Positions 9,391-16,800 of a DNA stretch of 64,000 nt are shown one piece after another. The stretch is from Nitrosomonas sp. HPC101 (lineage in GTDB: Bacteria; Pseudomonadota; Gammaproteobacteria; Burkholderiales; Nitrosomonadaceae): contig NZ_QRCC01000001.1 of the NCBI RefSeq assembly GCF_009833125.1, positions 310,001 through 374,000 on the forward strand. Direction: 5' to 3'. Within the stretch, counting starts at the first letter, position 1, and each line of letters opens with the position of its first letter. The translations under genes were made by a program, and so were the position numbers. Below the pieces are notes generated by a model that ran no database searches, had not been told where the DNA came from, and worked only from the letters and a program-made list of their open reading frames with translations.

Positions 9391-9876
9391 GTGATATCTG
9401 CAAGAGCCGTAGCGCTTATATCATTGCTGCTTATCGCCGCCTGTTCGGAACAGACTGATACCCATCCGACAGGCGGCAATACCCTGGATCGCATTCTTGG
9501 CAGAAACGTATCTCCGGAACAAATCACGCGCAATTTTGACCCTGACCAAATTGCGCGTGGCCAAATACTTTTCCAGAAAAATTGTGCGGTATGTCATGGC
9601 CGGAATGCAGAGGGTACTCCAGATTGGCGCAAGCCACTGGAAAACGGCAGATATCCGCCACCGCCACTCAATGGCACAGCACACGACTGGCATCATTCCA
9701 CCGAAGAACTAAAGCGCTTCATACTGAAAGGCGGTCCTCCGGGAGAAGGACGCATGCCTGGCTGGGAAGGCATTCTTAAAGACCAGGAAATTGATGACAT
9801 CCTGGTATGGATCAAGTCCCTGTGGCCGGATGAAGTCTATCAGGGCTGGTATACCAGAATCGAAAACAGACCATAA
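9391..9876 (+). CDS. Lipoprotein monoheme cytochrome c
   Basis: A GTG start one base after the DUF411 stop begins a lipoprotein signal ending LLIAAC (lipidated Cys18). The mature part holds one heme-binding CxxCH (NCAVCHG) and a later methionine in EGRMPGWEG as likely sixth ligand, so it is a class I monoheme cytochrome c of 161 residues. The tight spacing says it is made with the cupredoxin and DUF411 proteins, which suggests electron or copper transfer among the three at the outer face of the membrane. No close functional subtype is recognised. Confidence 0.9.
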   Translation: MISARAVALISLLLIAACSEQTDTHPTGGNTLDRILGRNVSPEQITRNFDPDQIARGQILFQKNCAVCHGRNAEGTPDWRKPLENGRYPPPPLNGTAHDWHHSTEELKRFILKGGPPGEGRMPGWEGILKDQEIDDILVWIKSLWPDEVYQGWYTRIENRP

Positions 9877-9878
9877 TT

Positions 9879-9904
9879 TAACCCGGTGCAAGAATTCCGG
9901 GTTA
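9879..9904 (+). terminator. Possible terminator hairpin after the cytochrome gene
   Basis: An 8-bp stem (TAACCCGG with CCGGGTTA) and a 10-base loop start 2 bases after the cytochrome stop. There is no clear T-run after it, so it may instead protect the 3' end of the mRNA. Confidence 0.4.
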
Positions 9905-10103
9905 TTCGAAAAATCCAGTACAGCAATCGGATACAATGCATAAAATGTTCTATGACCGGACGATTAAAAGAATGCATTTCATAGAAACCCTCTAAAATTC
10001 GATTGCCCAGAACATCACTAAATCGAGAGGTCAGGTATCGAAATTTGCCTGAAAACAAATTTCTAACGATACTCATACATTAATTATTTTACGGATAAAC
10101 GAT

Positions 10104-10340
10104 ATGGACTATTCCTACGAATCGGAGCACACAAAATTCATGCGGGAGTTGCTTGCCAGCCGACCCGACCTCATCAAGAAACAGGAAGAAGCACGCGCGA
10201 TCTGGTGGGATAAAAAGGTCGATCGGGAAGCATTAAAACGCTTCAAGGAAGCTAGAACGCCACAAAAGAGCTATGTTTATTTTTCATGGCCGGAACCGAC
10301 CAAGGAGCAGACGAAGCAGGAGAAAAAAACAGAGGAATAA
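10104..10340 (+). CDS. DUF3460 family protein
   Basis: A 78-residue basic, helical, soluble protein that opens MDYSYESEHTKFMRELL and has the IWWDKKVD motif typical of DUF3460, a small family common in Betaproteobacteria. Function unknown. It lies alone between the copper trio and tRNA-Arg. The C-terminal 20 residues are charged and low complexity. Confidence 0.85.
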   Translation: MDYSYESEHTKFMRELLASRPDLIKKQEEARAIWWDKKVDREALKRFKEARTPQKSYVYFSWPEPTKEQTKQEKKTEE

Positions 10341-10503
10341 TTCCCGATAATATCTTTCTCTCCAATGTGCCCGAGCGACAATCGAAAGGTAATAGTATAA
10401 TACCCACACATGTAACCCCCAATCCAATGTCATTTCAGACTGCCGTTCTCCAGACGCTTTGGGTACAGCATAAAACAGCAAATCAGTAAATCGTTTCCCT
10501 TAC

Positions 10504-10579
10504 GCGCCCATAGCTCAGTGGATAGAGTACCGCCCTCCGAAGGCGGGGGTCGCACGTTCGAATCGTGCTGGGCGCGCCA
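10504..10579 (+). tRNA. tRNA-Arg (anticodon CCG)
   Basis: A 76-base cloverleaf with an encoded CCA. The acceptor stem GCGCCCA/TGGGCGC is perfect, the D arm is GCTC/GAGT, the anticodon stem CCGCC/GGCGG holds the loop CTCCGAA (anticodon CCG, reading CGG), and the T arm GCACG/CGTGC holds TTCGAAT. A TATAAT lies at 10396-10401, about 100 bases upstream. Confidence 0.97.
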
Positions 10580-10714
10580 CACCCTTCCCGGTCAATGCCG
10601 TTGCTGAAGGCTGAGACGGTAAGCACTCAATGTGTGGGGATCGGCTCGTTGTTGGAAAGACTCTCTTTGAGGAAGATTGAAACCCGCCGGTATTTAACCT
10701 CGCCACACGAAAAA

Positions 10715-11983
10715 TTATTTTCTCTCAGCCTGCAATTCCAACAATGCTACATAGTGGGATAATACGTCCTGGCCGGGAACATCCAACATTTCCTCAATGA
10801 AGTGCTGTCGATGCGATTCGATGTAATAAGACTGGTAACCGTTTGCAAGAAACTCACTTATTTTCTCATAAACATCATCACGACACCGCAGCTCGGTTTC
10901 CGGCATATATAGCGCTGCGGCAGAGCGGCCTGTATGCAAATAATCCGCAGCCAAGACAGGTTTTCCTACTCGAATGGCTTCATACGCAACCGAAGTCGCC
11001 AGATCGATGATGACATCAGCCCATGCCAGCAAATGCACAGAATGAGTCCCATCTTCAATCATGGTGACATTCTTGAGTCGCCGTAATGCGGCACTCTTCG
11101 TCAAGGATTGCTTCCAACCACCGCGGGTGTGCGGTTTAATCGCCAATTCCACACCAGGAAAAGCTGCGATCATTTGAACCACCTCTTCCACCTCCTCCCA
11201 GAATGTCGTGAAATTGGCTTTTCTCAAAAAAATCACAATTTTCAGTTGACTATCGGAACGTACCAATGGCGATGAAGGCATAAGGGTGACTAATTTAGTC
11301 AACCATTCCTCGCAGTAGCGCGGCGATCCTAATACAGTGAGTTTCTGATCATCCATAAAAGGACGAAAACGCTTGGCACACAATTCATTGGGCACAATGA
11401 CCTTATCAAACATTCCCGCTGCTGAGAAAGATCTATCCGGCTTTAGTTGCCATTCACCACGCCTGATTAATTGACTCGCATGAGGACTATCACCGTGAGG
11501 AAGCGATACTGTTCCCAATCCTTGATTACGTGCTACGCCTACCAGAATTTCCACCCATTCAACACAGATTTCTGAATTTCTCTCAATCCAATCGAAAACA
11601 ACCACCCCTTTCCCGAGATCGGGGAAGCTTCTCTCCAGCAAACGCCAGGTAGTGGACAACCAAATCGCTTCACGTCGTTTTGCGTTATACACATGTGCCA
11701 ATAACTTGACGAGTGGCCCCAGAAATGATTGATACGAACTTCTAACAAGTAATAGTGTTTGTAAACGCCATTTCGTAAATTCCGAAAATGACAATAAATC
11801 CCGAAGATGAGCAAACCGAACACCATCCAGTTGTTTTAGAAACTCGATACGATAATCTCCATCAAACCGTTTCTTACCGATCATAACAATATCGCATACA
11901 TAGCCACGTTCGATCCATTTAGAGATCACCGGCGTAATATGATCGATATCGTTATAGTGGCGTAGAAAAAAAAGGGCTTTCAT
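10715..11983 (-). CDS. Glycosyltransferase-like / surface-polysaccharide synthesis protein
   Basis: A 422-residue soluble protein with two Rossmann-like halves. The second half has features of the GT-B type families that include CDP-glycerol glycerophosphotransferases and capsule synthesis proteins: VSLPHGDSPHAS in the middle, IKPHTRGG, then DGTHSVHLLAWADVIIDLATSVAYEAIRVGKPVLAADY, where the sugar- or polyol-nucleotide usually binds. The exact donor is unknown. It is the last of three minus-strand genes next to tRNA-Arg. A broken paralogue lies at 12856-13230 on the other side of the FkbM gene. Upstream spacing to the FkbM gene is 53 bases, so one transcript is likely. Confidence 0.7.
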   Translation of the reverse strand: MKALFFLRHYNDIDHITPVISKWIERGYVCDIVMIGKKRFDGDYRIEFLKQLDGVRFAHLRDLLSFSEFTKWRLQTLLLVRSSYQSFLGPLVKLLAHVYNAKRREAIWLSTTWRLLERSFPDLGKGVVVFDWIERNSEICVEWVEILVGVARNQGLGTVSLPHGDSPHASQLIRRGEWQLKPDRSFSAAGMFDKVIVPNELCAKRFRPFMDDQKLTVLGSPRYCEEWLTKLVTLMPSSPLVRSDSQLKIVIFLRKANFTTFWEEVEEVVQMIAAFPGVELAIKPHTRGGWKQSLTKSAALRRLKNVTMIEDGTHSVHLLAWADVIIDLATSVAYEAIRVGKPVLAADYLHTGRSAAALYMPETELRCRDDVYEKISEFLANGYQSYYIESHRQHFIEEMLDVPGQDVLSHYVALLELQAERK

Positions 11984-12036
11984 GGTGACTTCATGCGTTT
12001 GTGAGAATTGATAGAAACGAAAAAATCCTGGAAATC

Positions 12037-12831
12037 TTATTTTTTCTCAAACACAAAACACGTCTCCCCCCAGTTCCTGGTTGATTTTTTCTTCAACTCG
12101 AGCCCCGCTTGCTTCATAATGGCCACAGCCTCTTGTTGTTCCACAGGCGTGCCCAGTTCAACGATAACGGACTTGAGATTGGGATGTTTTAAAACCTGCC
12201 CTGCTGCCTTAAGAATAGCGATTTCAATGCCATCGACATCAATTTTCAGATAGTTTGGGTAGGGAAATCCCCATTTCCCACAAAGATCGTCCAATGTCGC
12301 ACCGAACATACCCTGAATATGAGAAGCAGGCCTCTTCATGGCAGCAAATGATTCCTCCCCAAATTGAGAACGATTCCCCCCTGGAATGAATTTGGGAACA
12401 TACAATTTGGAAAATTCAGTTTTCCCCGACACCGCAATACAATACGCACTAATGCGATCTTTAAGATTGTTATAAAAAATATTTTTATTGAGCGCGTAGT
12501 AATTGTTACTTTGTGGCTCGAAGGCATATATCTCAACTTCACTGCTATATTTTTTCGCAGGATAAAGCGAATACTGGCCGATATTAGCACCGATATCAAA
12601 ATAACATGAGCCCGGCTCAAAATCATCGATCCAGTCCAAGGTATCTGGCTCTTTGATGCTATAAGTCTTAGCCCGTTTGAGCACCCGCCAATGATCTACC
12701 GTGATCAGAATCGAATGTCCTCTGATATTGGTCTTAGTGTATCCCCCTTTAGCCCAGTAAGCGGCCACCACCAAATTTTTCAGAAAATCAACTGAAAAAA
12801 TATACTTTACCGTAGCCCATAAAGATCGCAT
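12037..12831 (-). CDS. FkbM family SAM-dependent methyltransferase
   Basis: A 264-residue protein with the FkbM methyltransferase fold. Motif I is YFDIGANIGQYSLYPA, followed by the acidic end of strand 2 in IYAFEPQSNNY, and the late motif YLKIDVDGIEIAILKAAG. Members usually O-methylate sugars of surface glycans or natural products. Its position between an intact and a broken glycosyltransferase-like gene supports a glycan role. The N-terminus (MRSLWATVKYIFSVDFLKNL) is moderately hydrophobic but not a clear signal. The substrate is unknown. Confidence 0.88.
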   Translation of the reverse strand: MRSLWATVKYIFSVDFLKNLVVAAYWAKGGYTKTNIRGHSILITVDHWRVLKRAKTYSIKEPDTLDWIDDFEPGSCYFDIGANIGQYSLYPAKKYSSEVEIYAFEPQSNNYYALNKNIFYNNLKDRISAYCIAVSGKTEFSKLYVPKFIPGGNRSQFGEESFAAMKRPASHIQGMFGATLDDLCGKWGFPYPNYLKIDVDGIEIAILKAAGQVLKHPNLKSVIVELGTPVEQQEAVAIMKQAGLELKKKSTRNWGETCFVFEKK

Positions 12832-12855
12832 AAGTGCATTTACCCTATCAAAAAT

Positions 12856-13230
12856 CTACCAACCGTCTCTATTGCCTTTGACACCACTCTCAAGCAAGAC
12901 GATATAACGAGACAGCACATTTGGCCCGGATACATCGAGCATTTCTTTCAGGAAACGTTGCCGATGCGCTTCAACATAAAAATCATTACAACTTCCTGAA
13001 AGAAATTTATCTATTTTTTCATATACATCATCACGGCAACGTAATTCAGCTTCTGGCATATAAACCGCTATAGCGGAACGCCTGCATGTAGGTAATCTGC
13101 AGCTAAAACGAATTTCTTAAGCTTGGCAGCTTCAAACACCACGGAATAATGCAGCTATCATATGAACCACTGCATTTACTGTTTCCCAGAAGGTCGTAAA
13201 ATTAGCTTTCCTCAGAAACATAATCTTACG
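12856..13230 (-). pseudogene. Broken paralogue of the 10715-11983 glycosyltransferase-like gene
   Basis: The minus strand still encodes pieces closely matching the intact neighbour: KIMFLRKANFTTFWETV (intact: KIVIFLRKANFTTFWEEV), then VLAADYLHAG, then MPEAELRCRDDVYEKIDKFL (intact: MPETELRCRDDVYEKISEFL) and a C-terminus ending in a stop at 12856. Three lesions are visible: everything before KIMFLRK is gone, some 55-60 residues between VVHMIAA and the VLAADY segment are deleted, and a single base is missing near 13080 (GG-CGT against GGC-CGC in the intact copy), which shifts the frame. It ends 25 bases before the FkbM start. It records an ancestral order glycosyltransferase-FkbM-glycosyltransferase. 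Confidence 0.85.
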
Positions 13231-13321
13231 CATAAAGGCAGACGCTCACCTCCTCTTTTATTATCCCAAACTCAGGTTCAGTGTAGGATACAAACATTGG
13301 CGTACTGTAAAGGAGTGAGAA

Positions 13322-13942
13322 ATGTTTCAGGATCGCACGGAAGCGGCCGTTCAGCTGGCGAAACGGCTCGATGCCCTGCGCGGACAGAATCCGCTGATAC
13401 TGGCGATTCCGCGGGGAGCGGTGCCAATGGCCCGGATCATCGCTAACAGACTGGAAGGTGAACTGGATGTCGTACTGGTACGCAAGCTGCGCGCACCGGG
13501 AAATCTGGAATTTGCAATCGGCGCCATTGATGAAACCGGGCAGGTCTATCTGGCCGATTATGCCGCTCACAGTGGAGCCACCCCTGAATACATTGAAACT
13601 GAAAAGGCTGTTCAGCTTGAATCGCTGCGTAAGCGACGAACATGCTATACACCAATTCGACCGGCTATCGATCCGCAAGACCGAATCGTGATTGTAGTGG
13701 ATGACGGTCTGGCGACCGGCGCCACCATGATTGCAGCGTTGCATGCTGTACGTATCCAGCAGCCGCGGAAGCTGATATGTGCGGTGCCAGTCGCACCCGC
13801 TGACACGCTTGCCCGCATCCTCCCCCTTGCAGATGAGACCATCTGCCTGGAAACGCCCCCGCAATTTCATTCGGTAGGGCAATTCTACCGCGCATTTCCA
13901 CAGATCGATGATCAGGAAGTGATCGCTGCTCTAACAACGTAA
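13322..13942 (+). CDS. Phosphoribosyltransferase domain protein
   Basis: A 206-residue type I phosphoribosyltransferase-fold protein. The PRPP-binding loop is IVIVVDDGLATGATMIAAL and the early conserved segment is LILAIPRGAVPMARIIA, the pattern of the stand-alone family often annotated as putative phosphoribosyltransferases that sit beside hydrolases or erythromycin esterases. A good AAAGGAG lies before the ATG. The base acceptor is not predictable. The gene is flanked by the decayed glycosyltransferase copy and by nadC on the opposite strand. Confidence 0.9.
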   Translation: MFQDRTEAAVQLAKRLDALRGQNPLILAIPRGAVPMARIIANRLEGELDVVLVRKLRAPGNLEFAIGAIDETGQVYLADYAAHSGATPEYIETEKAVQLESLRKRRTCYTPIRPAIDPQDRIVIVVDDGLATGATMIAALHAVRIQQPRKLICAVPVAPADTLARILPLADETICLETPPQFHSVGQFYRAFPQIDDQEVIAALTT

Positions 13943-14064
13943 CAAAGAAACACCCTATCGGATTGAAGAGCAACCATAACAGCCTCAGCACAGAACCCCG
14001 ATAACATCCGACCACTTCACGTCTGATCAGGTTATGCATCAAATCCCAGTGAATTGAACGGTCT

Positions 14065-14916
14065 TCAAACAGTTCCGGAGAAACGCATGGATAAATCGGC
14101 GGCCTGTATATCCTTGGTCAGGCTGCCGATTGAAATCCGGTTCACCCCTGTTTCAGCTATCGCACGCACAGTATCAAGCGTAACGTTGCCGGAAGCTTCG
14201 AGTACAGCAGCTGCACCCGAAAATTGTCGGTTATACGCAACGGCGTCCCGCAGACCGGCCAGATCAAAATTATCCAGCAGAACCATGCGTGCTCCGGCAG
14301 ACAGGGCTTGTATCAACTCATCCTGCGTTTCCACCTCAATCTGGATAAATACGCCGGGCGGTGCGATTTTGCCAGCCCGATGCAAAGCAGCTTCAATACC
14401 GCCGGCAGCAATAATATGATTTTCCTTGATCAATATTCCATCATAGAGCCCGGTACGATGATTGACCCCTCCCCCACACCGCACGGCATACTTCTGCGCA
14501 AGGCGTAATCCTGGCAAGGTTTTACGGGTATCGACAATCTGTGCGTCCGTGCCTGCAACCGCTTCGACAAATTTCCGGGTACGTGTCGCCACTGCGGAAA
14601 GCATCTGCAGAAAATTCAATGCTGTACGCTCTCCGGTTAGTAAAGATCGGGCCTCACCACTAAGCACACACAATGTCTGACCGGCCCGAACCCATTGCCC
14701 ATCCTTGACTTGCCAGTCAACGCTGACAGACGAGGATAACTGGCGGAAACTTTCATCAAACCACGGCGCGCCGCAAACAATAATGGCTTCGCGGGAAATT
14801 ACTTTCGCATCAAGCTGTTTTTCAGCCGGGACGAAAGAAGCAGTCAGATCACCGGTACCAATATCCTCATCCAGTGCGGCACGAACCTGACGGCAGATTG
14901 CTTTGTTCTGTAACAT
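14065..14916 (-). CDS. nadC: Nicotinate-nucleotide pyrophosphorylase (carboxylating)
   Basis: NadC condenses quinolinate with PRPP to nicotinate mononucleotide in NAD synthesis. The frame is open upstream to 15075, but the family starts near MLQNKAICRQVRAALDEDIG, so ATG 14916 is chosen (283 residues, normal length). Conserved motifs are DIGTGDLTA, the active-site run VDTRKTLPGLR followed by KYAVRCGGGVNHR, and LIKENHI. The C-terminal part has IQIEVET and the phosphate-binding NRISIGSLTKD. It is divergent from the glutamate-synthase-like gene with 36 bases between starts. Confidence 0.95.
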   Translation of the reverse strand: MLQNKAICRQVRAALDEDIGTGDLTASFVPAEKQLDAKVISREAIIVCGAPWFDESFRQLSSSVSVDWQVKDGQWVRAGQTLCVLSGEARSLLTGERTALNFLQMLSAVATRTRKFVEAVAGTDAQIVDTRKTLPGLRLAQKYAVRCGGGVNHRTGLYDGILIKENHIIAAGGIEAALHRAGKIAPPGVFIQIEVETQDELIQALSAGARMVLLDNFDLAGLRDAVAYNRQFSGAAAVLEASGNVTLDTVRAIAETGVNRISIGSLTKDIQAADLSMRFSGTV

Positions 14917-14952
14917 ACGATTCAATTTTAGATAATCAAGGAGCCATACATC

Positions 14953-16458
14953 ATGTCCGACAGTATGACCAATCTGACCCATCTGATTATTTTCAGCTTT
15001 GGTACCGTTCTGGGACTGATCGCAGTCGGCGCTCTCGTAGCGTTCTTCATTCGTGATGTCACCCAGAAGAAACATACCATTTTGCGTAATTATCCCATTA
15101 TTGGACGGCTGCGCTATTTTTTTGAAACCCAGGGTAAATATTTCCGCCAGTATTTCTTTGCGGGTGACCGTGACGAAATGCCGTTTAATCGCGCTACCCG
15201 AAGCTGGATATACAAAAATGCCAAAAACAAAGGCGGTACGGTTGGTTTCGGCTCCACTTATGATTTAAGCAAGCCGGGCGCATTTATCTTCACCAGCAGT
15301 GCCTTTCCCATCCTGGAGGAAGATCAGTTGCCTGTTCCCGCTGTTATTATCGGTGAAGGCTATTGCGATCGACCTTTTCTGGCCAGATCCATTATCAACA
15401 TCAGTGGCATGAGTTTCGGAGCTATTTCAAAACCTGCTGTACGTGCCCTTTCACTCGGCGCAGCCAAGGCCGGATGTTGGCTGAATACCGGCGAAGGCGG
15501 GTTATCACCCCATCATCTGGAAGGCAATTGTGACCGCATCATGCAAATAGGCACTGCAAAATACGGCATCCGTGACGAATACGGCAACTTTTCTCCGGCC
15601 CGTGCCCGGGAAATTGCCCGGTCTGTCAACGCATTTGAAATCAAGCTTTCTCAGGGCGCAAAACCCGGATCGGGAGGCATACTTCCCGCCTGCAAGGTGA
15701 CGCCGGAAATCGCCGCCATCCGGGGAATCCCTCCCTACCAAACCTCCATCAGCCCTAACCGACACCATAACATCAGTAATATCGAAGAACTACTGGATCG
15801 GATCATTTTTGTCCGTGAATTAACCGGGCGGCCAGTTGGAATCAAAATGGTTATTGGTGGCTGGTATTTCATCAACGAGCTGTGTAATGCGATTCTGCGT
15901 CGCGGCTTGGAATATGCACCTGACTTTATGACAATTGATGGTGGCGAAGGCGGCAGCGGTGCGGCGCCACAAACACTGATTGATCATGTCGGTCTGCCGA
16001 TTACCGAAGCACTGCCACGCGTTGTCGATTCCCTGATCGAATCCGGCCTGAAGCAGCGTATTCGTGTTATTGCGTCTGGCAAACTGGTCACCCCTGCACA
16101 AGGGGCATGGGCATTATGCGCCGGCGCAGATTTTGTCAATACCGCACGCGGATTCATGTTTTCTCTAGGCTGCATTCAAGCAATGCGCTGCCATCTGGAT
16201 ACCTGTCCCACCGGCATCACCACACATAATCCACGATTACAACGCGGTTTGGTCGTAGAAGAAAAATATCTGCGTGTCGCCCATTACGCGACCAACGTCA
16301 ACGGTGAAATCAATATGATCGCCCATTCCTGCGGGCTGCGTCATGCTCGTGAACTGCGCCGGGAGCATATCCGCATTGTGGAAACAGCCGGCAAGAGTAC
16401 TGCGCTGAACATGCTGCATCCTTACCCTGAGACAAAGAATAAAACTACTTCAATTTGA
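14953..16458 (+). CDS. FMN-binding glutamate synthase family protein (GltB2-like)
   Basis: A 501-residue protein with one N-terminal membrane segment at about 10-33 followed by the FMN-binding, (beta/alpha)8 synthase domain of glutamate synthase. Diagnostic motifs are NTGEGGLSPHH, KLSQGAKPGSGGILP, TIDGGEGGSGAAP and the cysteine motif HLDTCPTGITTHNP. It lacks the glutaminase and C-terminal domains of true GltB, as in the archaeal-type or stand-alone family whose substrate is unsettled. AGGAG precedes the ATG. Likely membrane-tethered oxidoreductase in the cytosol. Confidence 0.88.
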   Translation: MSDSMTNLTHLIIFSFGTVLGLIAVGALVAFFIRDVTQKKHTILRNYPIIGRLRYFFETQGKYFRQYFFAGDRDEMPFNRATRSWIYKNAKNKGGTVGFGSTYDLSKPGAFIFTSSAFPILEEDQLPVPAVIIGEGYCDRPFLARSIINISGMSFGAISKPAVRALSLGAAKAGCWLNTGEGGLSPHHLEGNCDRIMQIGTAKYGIRDEYGNFSPARAREIARSVNAFEIKLSQGAKPGSGGILPACKVTPEIAAIRGIPPYQTSISPNRHHNISNIEELLDRIIFVRELTGRPVGIKMVIGGWYFINELCNAILRRGLEYAPDFMTIDGGEGGSGAAPQTLIDHVGLPITEALPRVVDSLIESGLKQRIRVIASGKLVTPAQGAWALCAGADFVNTARGFMFSLGCIQAMRCHLDTCPTGITTHNPRLQRGLVVEEKYLRVAHYATNVNGEINMIAHSCGLRHARELRREHIRIVETAGKSTALNMLHPYPETKNKTTSI

Positions 16459-16518
16459 GAAACTATTAAGTTATCAAAATACCTTGATCAATAAAATCCA
16501 ATCTATAGGGTACATGGA

Positions 16519-16686
16519 ATGAGATTATTATATTTACCAGCCGCACTAATTATGACTTTGGCATTCCCCGGGGCATACGCAGAAGAATCGCTGAATGTCT
16601 GAGACAGAAAGCCAAAAACCGGGCAAATGAAACCTGTGACACAACCAGGGACAAGATTTCTGAAATCAAAAATAAAATTGATTAAA
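16519..16686 (+). pseudogene. Frameshifted small exported protein (candidate)
   Basis: An ATG at 16519 opens a clear signal peptide (MRLLYLPAALIMTLAFPGAYA) that stops after EESLNV. One frame away the reading continues as ECLRQKAKNRANETCDTTRD and ends in a TAA about 30 codons later. Joined, the two would be a secreted peptide of about 55 residues with a Cys pair. A one- or two-base indel near 16580-16597 would restore it. The evidence is the quality of the signal peptide and the helical, charged tail; I do not recognise the family. Confidence 0.35.
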
Positions 16687-16800
16687 TTTCCTTTCATCAC
16701 CGGCCCTACTGCTGCCTGCAGGCATGAGGTAATTCCCTCATCCGAATCGGCAGCAATCTCCTCAAAAAAGCACGCTGAAAACGGAGGATCATATTTGTTC

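Noticed and set aside
10396-10401. TATAAT about 100 bases before tRNA-Arg as its promoter
   Set aside because: The only -35 candidate (GCGACA) has a poor match and a 15-base gap, so it is not listed as a feature.
10515-10706. A minus-strand reading of 63 codons across tRNA-Arg
   Set aside because: It is the antisense of the tRNA and contains the ARPARFERATPAFGG string known from mis-annotated tRNA loci; no ribosome-binding site.
13226-13882. A 218-codon minus-strand reading opposite the phosphoribosyltransferase gene
   Set aside because: The plus-strand gene has a clear PRPP motif and ribosome-binding site; the antisense product has no recognisable content.
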